Source of the DNA: Flectonema sp. DT1601
Lineage: Eukaryota > Euglenozoa > Diplonemea > Diplonemida > Diplonemidae
Length of the DNA: 64,000 nucleotides
Direction: 5' to 3'
Assembly (NCBI GenBank): GCA_964019425.1
Contig: OZ025820.1
Span: 558,001-622,000, forward strand
Shown: positions 19,733-32,064 of the stretch, in pieces
How positions within the stretch are numbered: position 1 is the stretch's first letter
Layout of the letters: every line of letters begins with the position of its first letter
The notes under the pieces: generated by a model
Database searches by the model: none
What the model was told of the DNA's origin: nothing
Seen by the model: the letters and a program-made list of their open reading frames with translations, nothing else
Translations under genes and position numbers: made by a program

Positions 19733-22700
19733 ATGCACAATGATGTTAGTGCACAGAGTGGAGTTCAAAAATCGACTGTCAGCGATGCACGAAGAGCATG
19801 GAAACGAGGAATATGGGGAGGAAAAGAACTCTTAGGAACCTGGGGAAGATATCTGAAATCTCAAAAAGAAGATTTCAATCCAACGCCAGAACACATCTCA
19901 CGATACGGAGTGAGTGCCGTATCATTATTAGGCATCTTGACAGAAGAACGTTTCATTGAGCTTAAGCATCTTTGGTGTGATCATTGCAAAGGTACGATCG
20001 CTGATCCTGTTGATTTCTTACAACTTTTTCGTGTTCTTTTAATCAAACTTGGTCACTTTGACAACCAAGGTCGATATCTGAAAGGAGGTACACCAGTCGA
20101 GGCAACAACAAGACTGAGTAACTTAAACTATTACGTCAAGGAACTGTTTGTAGCAATAGATGTCAATAGAGACCAGTTAGTGTCTTGGGATGATTTTGTT
20201 AATTTTGTCATCGTTGACATTATGTCTGAAACAACATCTCAAAAAAGTAGAAATTTCAAACATGCATCAAAACTAAACGCCAACAGCTATACACGTGTCG
20301 GTGCTATATTCAATCAAGGTGTCGAAGAACCGGTTTCTAAAATGAAATTTTACCCAGCTTGGAATAAAGTTGTATCCCTCAGTAGAAAGAAAGCCTTCAT
20401 CCTGGACTGTCTGGATCTCACAGAGGCATCAACGCAAACTATTGAACTTGATTCGATAATTACAGCTGCTGAGTTTGTTTCAGGTCCTGGAGGCAAGTCT
20501 CTCTTAACAGCAAGCGCTGATCTTAAACTTCGATCTTGGAATATTAATTCACTGTCAGTTCAACGTGATATGATCTTCCCGGCATCTCTTCGAGCTATTA
20601 GATTCTGTAAACAATCTGGAGCACTTTATGTTGGTGATCGAAGAGGTTATTTTTCAGTTATCAACCATGAACAATTCATGTCTGGTAAAGGCAATCCAAC
20701 TCACTACAACACAAGAGCACACAGCAGTACCATCACTGACATGGTCGTATTACCAAATGATATTGTCGTAACTGTTGGATTAGACTCAAAAGTTCAGTCG
20801 ATCGATCCGTTTAGAAATTTTTCTCTTTGTCAATACGATAAAAAGTCTGGTCATCGTCACGGAGTGTATTCAATACTACATGTTGAGAACTATAGATTCT
20901 TAGTAACAGCTGGTTGTGAAACTCATGCTCTTGTTTGGGTTGACAGCATGCCGCTGATACCTTCGTTTAAACTACGAGATCCGAATAGTCCTCACACTTC
21001 ACCATTAGCTGGAGTGACAAGCATACCGTCAACCCCGCATATTGTGTCTGTTGACACGAGTGGTGTTACTAAAATATATGATGTTAGAACCTTTCGAATG
21101 CTTGAATCATTCAACGTGTTGTCGTGTGAAGATATCCAAGTCGCGTCAATTGCTCACACTGGTAACAGAAATAGACAGTTGGTTTATGGATCAAAACAAA
21201 TACACGTCTTTGAACACGAGTCAAAATCATCTGACATACCAAGAATGGCTCACTCTCCTGATCAAGTATTAGTTGGTTGCTCGTATTTATCGAATGGTGG
21301 ATTAGTAATCACAGCATCTTCAAAGGAAGTTCGAACATGGAATGCTGATTCTGGTATGAGTTTTTTTTTCCTTCTTCTTTTGTTTAATTACGTTTTAATT
21401 TTTCAAAAAAAAAAAAAAAGGTTTACCAGAAAGTACTTACGTAAAGCTATCCCCGTCTACGATAACATGTTTAGAAGTTGATGACCGATCGCCTAGTAAA
21501 TTATTATTAGGACATTGCTGTGGAACCATTACAGTTCATTCAACATCAACTGGTAACAGACTACGTAGATATCTTAAACATAATGGAGCAGTTACTCAAA
21601 TAGTAATGGTTGCTACTTATGAAATGTTTATATCATGCTCAGATGATGCTGTGAATTTTTGGTATGATGGAGACTCACCAATTACAAGACGAACAGGAGG
21701 ACTACCAACAGTTAAAAATCCGATTTTTTCAACTTTTTCAGATGAAGTTACAAAATCACAAAACCCATACTCCTGCGTATCAAAGTTGTTTCTTCCAAAG
21801 AAAACTGGAGAGGTATCTGACGCAACATTAGCAGCAGTTCATAAAATGAAGGACATGTTGAAGTCTCGGAAGGTTGAGAATAGCTATGCGAAAATCACGT
21901 CGTCTTCTACAACAATGAAACTAACTGTCAACCCATCCCGAACCTCAAAACTTCAAAATGAAAAAACTAATTCTGGTGATGAAATGCCAGCAGCAAGAAT
22001 AACTTTAGAAAACGGTGTTAAGAATATTGTCATTCATCCAACAGATCCGATTTTATTAGTAGTTTGTAAACAAAGGGCTGTATTGTATTCATTAAAAGGG
22101 ATTGGAGTCTCCTGCATCATTCATAGATTATATTATTTAGCTCACATCCCAGACACTGAACTCCAACGTGGAGTTTTTTTAGACAATTCTAGTCCAATGC
22201 AACTGCAAGGATCGGTTAAGAAGATGTCACGTCGATTGTTGGTTGTCGCAGATCTGAATGGAGTTCTTCATTTATGGGATGTGTCGGATGACTATAAAAG
22301 AGGAGTTTGTTTAGTGAAGTGGTATAATTACAAAACGTATGTTCCGATTAATCAAACTGTACCTCCTAACAACGATTCACTCGATGACTTAACAACTGGA
22401 TGCAATGCCAACATGGAAGCAGCAGAGCTACTACAATCACTAGCATCTATGAAACCTGGTGTTGGGATTAGTGATAAAGTTCCGATTGTCCCAACGCCGA
22501 CTGATATCGGTTTTTGTAAACCCGGATACCTGTTCACTTCTAATGAGTTAGGGATAGTCATGTGTTGGGATCTGACTATTGCAATAAAAGGTTCTCAGTT
22601 GTCTAATATGAGACAGGTTTTTTCAAATGTTCTCAACGGAAAAGGTCAATCTTGGCCTGGTGAAGTCCTCACTCCAACCCTGCTATGTAGTTGGGACGCT

Positions 22701-23855
22701 CATAAAGAATCCATCAACGGCATTAGAGTTTTATTATCTCCGGTCGATTGTGTAATTACTGTTGCATCCGATATGAATATTCACATTTGGTCAATGACTG
22801 GAAAGCACATCGCATCACTAAGACAAGGACCGGTCTTTCAGCATCATTGGTGTTTCACAAAACCAACTGATCAAAAAGGAAAAAACGATCTCAGAGGAAA
22901 ATCACTTTGGAAAACACTCAAATGGGGATTTAAACGGTCTCTGATAAAAGAAATTAACCCCGATGATCAGGTTGTCGATATTTCATCTTATTTAAAAAGT
23001 GTTTTGACATCACAAAATAAAAGCACTGTCACGTTGGAAGCTCCTAAGAACTTAAAGCCATCTACATCATGCTTTCTATTACAGTCGAGGCATCGAACAT
23101 GTAAGGGGACGGATGATAAGAATAACTCAATTGAGAATCAAAATTCAAACGTACATACCAAATCATTGTCTCCAAAACATCGAACGAAAGTTTCTCAGAC
23201 TGATGGTATGGAAAAGATATCATCGAATATCAATCAACTAAAGGACACGATCAGGGTTCTTGGGTCGCCAAAACGAGAACATCACCGCACCGCTGCTGAG
23301 CAAAAGCTTCATGAAATAGTACAGCGAACGGCAAAAGATCGTCGACAAGAAGTTGTTACTAATATAACAACCAAACCTGCAGAAATCATAAACATAGTCG
23401 GTGGTCCTAGCAGTGGTGGTGATGAAATCGGTGGTGGCGGTGATTCTAAAAAATCATCGATTTCAATAAGATCAAAAAAAAGAAAAAAATTTAAAAGAAT
23501 TCGTGAAAATGAAAAATGTATTCCACTGGGTTGCATTGGAGACGGTGATTCTATTATACGCCCTCTCGTACCACGTGGAAAGCTTCAATCTGTTGATAAT
23601 ATTCGAAGTAGGTCTTCGACACCAACATCAGTAGCCACTAACAGTGATGGTCTTAAAATTACAAGTAATCTCATGGGTTCAGATCCTCCTCTTTGGGTTG
23701 CGTCTTGTCAATTTGTGTCACCTGATTTTTCACCAGCAAACAGACGGCTTCTTCGACGACGAAAAGTATCACCAAAAATAAAAATCTCGATGAGATCTAT
23801 CCTTCCCCCCACTGCAATTCATCAGATACCGTTACCTGACTTGTTTCCTAATTAG
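19733..23855 (+). CDS. EF-hand and WD40-repeat protein (WDR49/WDR64-like), 2 exons
   Basis: 1,351 residues from exons 19733-21353 and 21421-23855. The 67-nt intron begins gtatgag and ends in an A run plus AG; joining gives ADS-GLPEST in frame. The N-terminus (about residues 50-160) is EF-hand-like, ending DVNRDQLVSWDDFVNFV. It is followed by many WD40 blades (LLTASADLKLRSWN, ITVASDMNIHIWS and others), then a basic, disordered tail (KSSISIRSKKRKKFKRI). EF-hand/WD40 proteins of the WDR49/64 kind are often linked to cilia, which fits a flagellate but is not shown here. A small-Cys HCCGTITVHS blade lies directly after the intron. Confidence 0.8.
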
Positions 23856-24287
23856 TTTTCTTTATTTGATTTGTGTTGTCCAGTTGCTAGGAACTGAAAT
23901 AGTTCAATGCGAGGGTTCTATCACGGCCTACTATAACCTTATTTACACATTATTGTCTCTTTTGTTTCTCCCCCTTTTACTTTATTCTGGTTTTCATGGT
24001 GCAAATAATGTCATCATAGCAAAAAAAGCTGAAATTTGTCGTTCTGTTTTGTTTTATTTGTTTATTATTATTTTTTGATGAAGCCGCTTTTTGCAAACAG
24101 GTTCTTACGAATTGTAACGAGGATTTTTTTTTTTTTTTTTTTTTTTTGTTGTTGTTGTCTTTAGTAAACATGATATTAATTATTTCAACAGAGTACGAGT
24201 ATAAAGTCACCTGGTTCTCTGCTTCTCGGGTTTGTGTTTTTCGGTAGTGTTGTCGTGTACTACTCTACTCTACCACAGAAACAGTAC
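23856..24287 (+). other. Intergenic region
   Basis: T run of about 25 near 24125 and a GTT microsatellite. A short GAACT-gaaat-AGTTC hairpin lies near 23891. Two possible acceptors (ttcaacag near 24191 and taccacag ending at 24278) precede the next start. No gene. Confidence 0.5.
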
Positions 24288-27200
24288 ATGTCTGAAAATG
24301 GTTGCGTAACATTCAATGATGTAAGAAATAATGTAAAAATCACAATAATGTTAGCCTTCGTTGGTGGTATTTGGGTTCGAATTGGTGAAGTCCGCTACTT
24401 AACTAAAAACTTAGTATACTGTGGGCACCAGGCAGGTAGACGAGCTGAATACCCAGGGAACTATATTCACTTAGTTCAAGTTGAAAAGAAGATTTATATT
24501 TGCTCGAGTGATGCACACCACATTATACCAAAACTAAGAATACTTTGTGAGACAGCGGGGGTGGTTCATAACTTACCTCCGTCGGTAAGAAGAGATTATG
24601 AGACATTAATAAATAAGGATCAGGATGTGAATTCTACTTTCTCAGTGAGGTCACCATCACCATCACAAAGAACAGGAGTTGTAAGTAGCTTTGAAGATTC
24701 TCTTTGTAATCGAGTCCAAACAACTTTGACACCACTTCCGCCAACAACCCCACCTCCGGGTAGAGGAGTCACATCTGGTGGTCAGGCACGTCCTGATATT
24801 AGTTCAGTGATATGTGTCTCACCTCCACCCAATCCACGACCATTATCGGCAATACCACAGTCACTACTAAGTCATACAGCTGCATTTTCAGAGAACACTA
24901 CCTCACCAACAACACTTGCACCGTCACAGACACGTTCCTCTCCGCAAGACTGCATCGAACACATAAGCAGCTTTACTAATGTCATATCCCCAAGGACAGT
25001 AAAACAACCCAACTGGGTATGGCATGAATTACAAAAAAGAGAAACCATGATCAGAGGACTAAAGGAAGTCGCAACCGAAAACATTAATAAGGTTTCAACA
25101 ATTGAAGTTGAACTTGCGAAATCACAAGAGAAGGAAATCGAAGCCAAGGCGTTTATTGAACGAATTCAAATGGGAGCATTGAACTCACCAGACTCTGACG
25201 AATTAAAACCCCAACCACTACTTCGAAGACTAGTTAAACGAGCTTTAATCAAAAGAGTAAAGAGAATTGAAGCACCTCCAGAACGTGAAGATGCTGCTCA
25301 CGTTCTGTTAAAAACAATTAGACAAATCCAACAAGAAACTGGGGATGTCAGTGCTGTTCTAACAGGACTTGATGCTCTAAAGAATGCATGTGGACATGCA
25401 CTCATGTACAGAGAAATGAGAAGATGGGCGACTAACGCTAATTCAAAAGATAAAACAGTATCAGCAGGAGCAATGAAATATGGTGACGGAATCGAAGATG
25501 CAAGACCACCAGAACAAGTAAAAGTTCTTCACTTTTATGAAGATGGTTGGAGTCCAGTCAGAAGTGTTAGACAAACTGTTGAAGACATATCAAGTTGGAG
25601 ACTCCCATCAGGTTTAATGTGGCTTTCTGATACTATCGTCGAACTCTCCGGTAATGCTGACGTTATTCAAATGTGGCATTCCCATGGAATGACCTCATCG
25701 TTAGTATTTCCATTAGTTGCATACTCTTCTTCATTATTTCATCCAATAGTTTGGGTTTACAATAATCAAACAAAAGGAGGACGACAAGGATGGGAAGTCA
25801 TAACATCATTTTGGGAATATCTCGAACAACAATATCATGGCATGAGTAGGTCAACAATGCAACTTGACCCAACTATGTTTAAAAGCCTGAGAGGTACAGG
25901 ACTAGTACCATCTTCAGTATCGTTGATAGGTCCTCAGAGTTCGGTGTTTGAAACGTTGGATGTCTTTAAAAATGATAAATTCACTCTCGTTAGATATGAG
26001 AATACTCAAAGAGGATCAGATCATGTTTCTCCTCTAAATGATACCGTGTTGTGGTTACCTCTGTTAGCTTCAAAGAGTTCTGGATTACAACAATCAATGT
26101 TTACGAGACCTCTCGATCAACTACCTCCTCCGGGATTGACGGAATATTTATTTTCACGAATGAGTTCAGAATCACAAACATGGTGTGGTAAATGGACCTG
26201 TCGAAGAGCAGTAGGACCGGCAGCTGTTTCATTAATGCAAAAGTGTCTCGACACTCTCGATCAGCAGAAAGTAGATCAAATCCTTTGTAGTGAGTTCTGT
26301 CTGTTGCTCAAGGATGATGATGCGTTGGTTGTCGCTCCTGGTAGAAAATCAAGCGAACACGCCCTCTTCGTAGCCACAGTAAAATTATTAGTTCAAGCGA
26401 AACTACCCAGTGAAAAAAATAATACTCCTCAACACATAGCACATGCTCTTGATGTTCAGAAATTAGTTTGGAATCGACAAACGTTTTGTATATCACTACA
26501 AGGTATGTCATCAAACGACAATGGCAATCACTAATGCGTAAAGGAAAAAAAAAAAAAAAAAAAACAGGAGCACCCTTTTTAGTAGCAGAGGTCCGTCCAA
26601 AACCAGAAATGGTTGAGTTACAGAGACTGAAGAATCCTTATCAAGATCAGGTCTACTGGCATATTAATGCCGCTATGAGAAATTACCAATTCAATAACGT
26701 TGAGACTTCCGTGACGGTTAATAGTGATGACGTTGGTGGTGTTTATTCGACAAGTGGATCTCCAACATCTGAAGAATGCATCTCACAGACGAGAGATCAT
26801 CCAATAACATATTACACCAGAACAGTACCTCCATACAGGAAAGCTTATCAAACAAAAGATAGGAGACTTGTAATTAAATTAGTTGGTAACATCACACACG
26901 CTATAGCTCCAGAAAAGTATGGATCTTGTTTAGGATGTTGGATGCTTGGACAAGTCAAACCATTACAATTCTACCTTGACGCAGCTGTCGGGATGCTACG
27001 TAAGATTCCAAGTGCTAAACTCCCATTCAGAGCAATCCCACCAAGTGAAGGGGTTAAAAACTATCGAGGACTAGCAAATGTTATGTTAGATAGAAGAGTT
27101 TACGACACTGGTAAGATTGTTCTTTGGGGACAATATTCGTCGTCATCAATCGACAGAGGTGTTGCTTCAGCTTTTGCAAAAGGAGACGCAACCGCTGCGG

Positions 27201-28602
27201 TATTCACACTGTTAGGTAGAAATTGTGTCTGCATATCTCAGTGGTCTCGATTTAGCAGAGAACACGAATGGATTTATCCTCCAAATACGATATTTAAAGT
27301 AACTCAATGCCTGTCTGAAGAACATCAGATGATTCTTGATAAAGCCAACCTCCAATTATTTTCAATGGAAGAAGTTGACGAATACGACGCAATTGAAATC
27401 TACCTCAGAGGGCTAGTTCCTCTCATCACTGGGAATGATGCTCCTCAATATGTGATGCAGTTGTTTAATGTAATTCATCACTTGTCAAAACGGTGTACGG
27501 AAGCTGCTTTGTCGGTGTTACTGTCTCCTAATGAACAGGTTTGTTGGGAGGGGTTTTTATTTTTTAAAAGTTTTATGTAACTTTAAACGACAGCAACAAA
27601 CAGGCTTTATTTACAGAAGCTGGTCTTAGTGTTGCTAGAAGACTGATGTCAATACGAAATGATGAAGATGCAAAGGAACAACAAGAGAAGAACATCCAAG
27701 CAGTATCAGCAAACCTGCAGTTAGCATCAGAAAATGGAAATGAAACTGCAGCACAAACACTTCTTGACTTGGGTGCAGATGTCGAAAGTACAAACGAAGT
27801 CGGACGAACACCAATACAATTGGCTGCCTTGGGAGGTCATTACGAGATTTGTAAAATTTTAATGGAAGCTGGAGCTGATGCTGAAGTCACTCACGGTGGA
27901 TTTAATCCGTTAGAACTCGCAGCCTTGAGAAGTGATCACAAAGTAACAGAATTATTTAGAGAACGATGTCCTCATCTTGCTGACACAATCCCTGATCGAT
28001 TAGAAAGATTTCGTCCACGAGTACTCCTACCTGATGAGGAAACCCTTCGACATGCACTTACTAAAGCTGGTCTCAAATGGGATAAATATAGAAGGAACCA
28101 CTGTGGTCAGATTGCGACAGTAGTACTCTACGATAGAACGAAAGGTTTATTTTGGTTAGAATTTGATGATGTTGGTGGTACAGCAGAACTGTATCCGGCA
28201 TCAGTCTTGCAAAGAGATCGCTCGAGTGACATGTTCAGTAATTTTAATGATGCGACCACCTCTAGTCGTCGTCCTTCAAAATCTGGAGGACGAAAGAAAA
28301 GTGGAGCTCGTAGAAAGCAATCAGCATCAAGAAGAGTGTCATCTGAGATACTACCCGACTCGAGAAGGCGATCAGTTCAGACTCGAAGGTTTTCTACGGC
28401 TAGTAACCAATCAAGAATAAGTATTTGCGGTAGCCTTAGTCCAATAACATCTCCAAAAGGAGTTTTTGCTTCGCCTGTAGAAACTTCTCCGAAGCTTAAA
28501 TGCGTCAATCCTTTGTCAGTGGCACTTATACTTCCTCTTGCCCGATCGAAATTCCGTAAAAGGAAATCAGCTCTTAATGCTGAGAAAAAAAAACAAAAAT
28601 GA
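24288..28602 (+). CDS. ADP-ribosyltransferase-like and ankyrin-repeat protein, 3 exons
   Basis: 1,394 residues from exons 24288-26502, 26568-27538 and 27604-28602; both introns are 65 nt and the joins (SLQ-GAPFLV and NEQ-ALFTEAG) keep frame. A small N-terminal domain of unknown type (residues 1-105) is followed by proline-rich linker, a coiled coil, and a large middle region. Residues about 900-975 match the R-S-E mono-ADP-ribosyltransferase pattern: NYRGL, then SSSSIDRGVASAF, then EHEWIYPPNTIF. Two to three ankyrin repeats follow (about 1095-1180, with DVESTNEVGRTPIQLAALGG), then a domain beginning LERFRPRVLLPDEE and a basic tail. Reaction would be transfer of ADP-ribose from NAD to protein; target unknown. 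The catalytic Glu lies in EHEW rather than the common ExE, so specificity or activity is uncertain. Confidence 0.75.
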
Positions 28603-28956
28603 ATTATTTATTGAATTTGTTGTTGTTGTTTAAACTACTGACTTATTAGATCTTTGAGTCACTCTTGTACTTATTTTACCCCTTTTGAGGGGGGTAACAG
28701 CATGCTTAAATTACACTCACTTGCTTTTCAGTTATGAGTTTCGTAATTTATTCATTTTATTTATTTTTTTGTTGTGTTTCAAAAAAAACGGGATGTGTCA
28801 TTTTCAACCTACACACTCATTCAGTTTATCACATTTATTGTTTATTGGCGTGTTTTTTTATATTAAATTATTTTTTTAAAAAAAAAAACAAACAGGATCT
28901 AAAATAGATATAACATCCCTCCCCTATTTTTTTACATTTTTTTATCATAAGAGATA
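28603..28956 (+). other. Intergenic region
   Basis: Contains a CCCC-ttttga-GGGG hairpin near 28680-28693 and an A run ending aaacaaacag at 28895, 61 nt before the next start. No gene. Confidence 0.5.
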
Positions 28957-30222
28957 ATGCGCCGACTGATGCAAACAAACGTAATGATCGTCATTGGTAT
29001 CGCTGTACTCACTTTGTTACTAGTTCACATTGACGGTGCTGGACGGACTGTGTATCTTATTCCAGTGTACAACCTTCCATCTGAGATTGGTAGAAAAGTC
29101 GATAGAGAATTTACTATAAATCGAGTTCCAGAACTGCCGGAATACTTGAGAAGTATGAAAGATAAAAAGTATATAAACAGACTATATTCGGTGGAAGAAA
29201 AAGTAGGGAGACTGAATGTCCCTGATACCTTCCAAGAAAAGGTAAAACAGATGTTCAAAGCATACCCTGGGGGATCTGATTCACTTCACTTTGTTGAGTC
29301 ACAAACATTAATAACAATATACAACAAATACACTCACGATCACACTTTGTATAACACAATCAGAAGATATCGTCCTGGTTATCGTGAAAGATTAACTGCT
29401 GAAGAAGACAACGCTTTAAAAGAACTTATCGATTCTGGTAGAGGTGATAAATGTGATTTCTGCAACCCTGGCAGAACAGCTTCTGACATATTCGGAAAGA
29501 TTGAGGGAACCCATTGCTATGTTGCAGCAAACGTGGCAAAGTATGAAAAATGGCACTCGTTATTAATCTCTAAGGAGCACGATCCTTTGAAATTTGACTT
29601 AGCAGCGATTACAGACTATCTACAAACCGCAACAAAATATTTTGAAAAAGTTCACTCTGTTGATCCATCAGCCAGAGCTCCTCACCTAATGTGGGACTCT
29701 ACTGGACGTGCAAGCGCTTCTCAAATGCATCAACACATGCAGATGTCTATTTCAACTCATCATTACACAAAGGCTCAGATAATTCGGGATCAGGCAGCAT
29801 TTTATTCAAATACTCATGGTACCAACATGTTTGTTGATATGGCTCACGTCCATGATCAGCTTGGTCTCTTAATAAGAAGAGGTGATTCAGTATTAATGTC
29901 CCACTTGACCCCGGTCAAGGAACGAGAGTTATTCGTGATTGGACAGACGAAATCAAAAGAATTTGCTGAGCTTCTATACCTTGCTCTTAGGGGATTAATT
30001 GACGAGGCAGGTACTCGTTCATTCTCTTGTGCTGTAATATTCGAGCGCCTTGATGGTGGTGATCCAACTCCTGGTATGGCTCGCTGCATTGATAGAGGTG
30101 CACCTCAGGATGTTAGAAATGATGTTGGTGCGATGGAATTTTATGGAAGTAACAATGTTGGTCAGGATCCTTTTGAGTTGATGGCCAAGATTCGCACAGC
30201 TCAGAAAAATTTAAATTTGTAA
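28957..30222 (+). CDS. Membrane-anchored HIT/GalT-superfamily protein
   Basis: 421 residues. An N-terminal hydrophobic segment (about residues 9-25, MIVIGIAVLTLLLV) is a signal peptide or anchor, so the enzyme faces the ER lumen or outside. A CDFC pair lies near residue 166. The core has ASASQMHQHMQMS near residue 255, the His-x-His-x-Gln signature of the GalT/ATP-adenylyltransferase branch of the HIT superfamily, which forms a covalent nucleotidyl-His intermediate. Its substrate is probably a nucleotide sugar or dinucleotide, but this cannot be told from sequence. The start is the first ATG of the frame. Confidence 0.75.
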   Translation: MRRLMQTNVMIVIGIAVLTLLLVHIDGAGRTVYLIPVYNLPSEIGRKVDREFTINRVPELPEYLRSMKDKKYINRLYSVEEKVGRLNVPDTFQEKVKQMFKAYPGGSDSLHFVESQTLITIYNKYTHDHTLYNTIRRYRPGYRERLTAEEDNALKELIDSGRGDKCDFCNPGRTASDIFGKIEGTHCYVAANVAKYEKWHSLLISKEHDPLKFDLAAITDYLQTATKYFEKVHSVDPSARAPHLMWDSTGRASASQMHQHMQMSISTHHYTKAQIIRDQAAFYSNTHGTNMFVDMAHVHDQLGLLIRRGDSVLMSHLTPVKERELFVIGQTKSKEFAELLYLALRGLIDEAGTRSFSCAVIFERLDGGDPTPGMARCIDRGAPQDVRNDVGAMEFYGSNNVGQDPFELMAKIRTAQKNLNL

Positions 30223-30491
30223 AAAAAAACGTTAATCGAAAATAAAATAAAAAGGGGAAGTTATTCCTTTTTACCTGAGAAAATGAGCTGATGCTAATCT
30301 TACTATCAAACGGCCCTTTATTGTGATATTCTTAGATCTGCTGGACATAACAACATTTGAGATGCCATCAATTTCTTCACTTTCGGAAAAAAAAAAAAAA
30401 AATGTTTTAAAAATAAAAATTAAAACTAATTCTTTTTAAATCTTTATATCTTTTTTTTTTTAAAAAAAAAATTCCTTCTTAAAATCCCGTG

Positions 30492-30529
<38 letters not shown>

Positions 30530-31173
30530 CTTTCTGCCGGTCCGACCTTTGTGATGATGTTGGTCCTTCACCCATTTCCCCTCCCATGTTTTGTTTCTCA
30601 AGAAACTGAACATGCCTGTTACAATCGGGAAGTTGCGCATTCACAGGTCACCTTGCCTGAGAAGACATTGCTCGTGTGTGTATACCTTTGTACACATTAT
30701 GGAAGCAAACGAGCAAACAAACAAACAAACAAAAAAAAAAAAAAAAAAAAGAAGGAAACTGTCATTAGTAATCGGGAGACATAAAAACAACAGTCTCCGT
30801 TGAAAAAAAAAAAAAAAGATTTAAAAAAAAAAAAAAAAAAAAATAATAACGATACAAGAGAAACAACAAAAAAAAAAAAAAAAAAACTGTCATTCCTGTT
30901 ACTTAGCTTTTGTTAGTTAAGTGGACACTGATTAGTGCAGACTTGGAAAAAGTAAACTCGACATGTCGACTTTACTTACTGGCTGCTAACAAGCGACTGC
31001 TTTATTTAGTTTTACTTATCGATGATCAAATCTTTCACATTTTTTTTTTTTTTTTTTTTGTTAGAATAAACAATCTTATGTCGCTGGTTATATTCTTATA
31101 GACTTGTTCACTTAGATTATTACATTTGTTTCTTAAAACCATTTCCCAAAAGGTACCAACCACACCAACAATA
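30223..31173 (+). other. Intergenic region with very long A runs
   Basis: Holds an A run of about 34 at 30492-30525, several others at 30730-30890, a CAAA microsatellite near 30712 and a T run near 31041. No gene on either strand. An acceptor-like cccaaaag ends at 31152. Confidence 0.55.
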
Positions 31174-31503
31174 ATGAGAAGAGGAGCCACTAGGGTACTA
31201 TTGGGATATTATATTCCTTTTTGTAATGAAGAAGCACATCACAAGTTACAACTATCGGAAGTATCTCATTTACCGACAACATCGATATCTTTAGACAGAG
31301 GAAAGTCGATTGAAAGTGTTTCAAAAATAAGAATTAATACAGATGGCTCAGTAGACTTACAAGAATATGAACTCTACCCAACAGACGGTCCTCCATTAGT
31401 AGTCACCCCTGCCGGTGCTGACAAGCTCGGATGGTCTGCAAATGTAGCCAGACGGAGAGCAATCCTTTCTGGTATCGACGTAACAGAATTAGATGATAAT
31501 TAA
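31174..31503 (+). CDS. Small protein of unknown function
   Basis: 109 residues starting MRRGATRVLLGYYIP. The composition is that of a real, folded protein (DGSVDLQEYELYPTDGPP, then a helical ADKLGWSANVARRRA segment). The basic N-terminus could be a targeting sequence, but no family was recognised. The start is the first ATG after an acceptor-like AAAG at 31152; codons between are in frame but lack an ATG. It lies alone between two A-rich spacers and in the same direction as its neighbours. Confidence 0.6.
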   Translation: MRRGATRVLLGYYIPFCNEEAHHKLQLSEVSHLPTTSISLDRGKSIESVSKIRINTDGSVDLQEYELYPTDGPPLVVTPAGADKLGWSANVARRRAILSGIDVTELDDN

Positions 31504-32064
31504 GAAGGAAAAAAAGACATCGTTGGGACGAACAATATTTTTTTAAAGCAGAAATTTTTACCAGTTGCACACAAACACAACAGAAATGTGTGTGTGAAAG
31601 AGTAAAAAAAAATAAAAAATAGTGAAGTTGACCTCAGGTGAGAAAGACTTTCAATCTGCTTTCTATGAATTCCGATTTCTGTATTCACATTCCAGTCTTT
31701 TTTTGAATAATAATAATTGAGTGTGGGATTTCTTGATGTAGACAAACGTCTCAAATATGGTAGGAAGAAGAAAAAAAAAAAAAAAAAAAAAAAAAAGGGG
31801 TAACCAAATGAATCACAGTATCTGTTTTTACTCAGTACACCACATGGATGAAATTATTAAACAGAGAAATACTCTTGTTTTACGTATTTATAATCGTTTT
31901 TTTTTTTTTTTTTTCCCCTTCTCTTCTCTTGAAAAAAATTATTTTTTGTTTTCTTTAACAGCGTTTTACGACTCACTCGCAAAAAAAAAAAAAAGAAAAA
32001 AAAAAAAAAAATGATCTAAAGAAGCATCTATTTCTTTATAATAAAAATAACCTTTTAGAACATA
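31504..32064 (+). other. Intergenic region
   Basis: Contains a copy of a short dispersed repeat (31566-31615, gcacacaaacaca then gtgtgtgtg) related to 41352-41395, a GAAAG-a-CTTTC hairpin near 31646, and A and T runs near 31780, 31900 and 31990. No gene. Confidence 0.5.

Noticed and set aside
27646-28602. Separate ankyrin-repeat gene
   Set aside because: The frame is continuous with the preceding gene across a standard 65-nt intron (27539-27603), so it is treated as its last exon.
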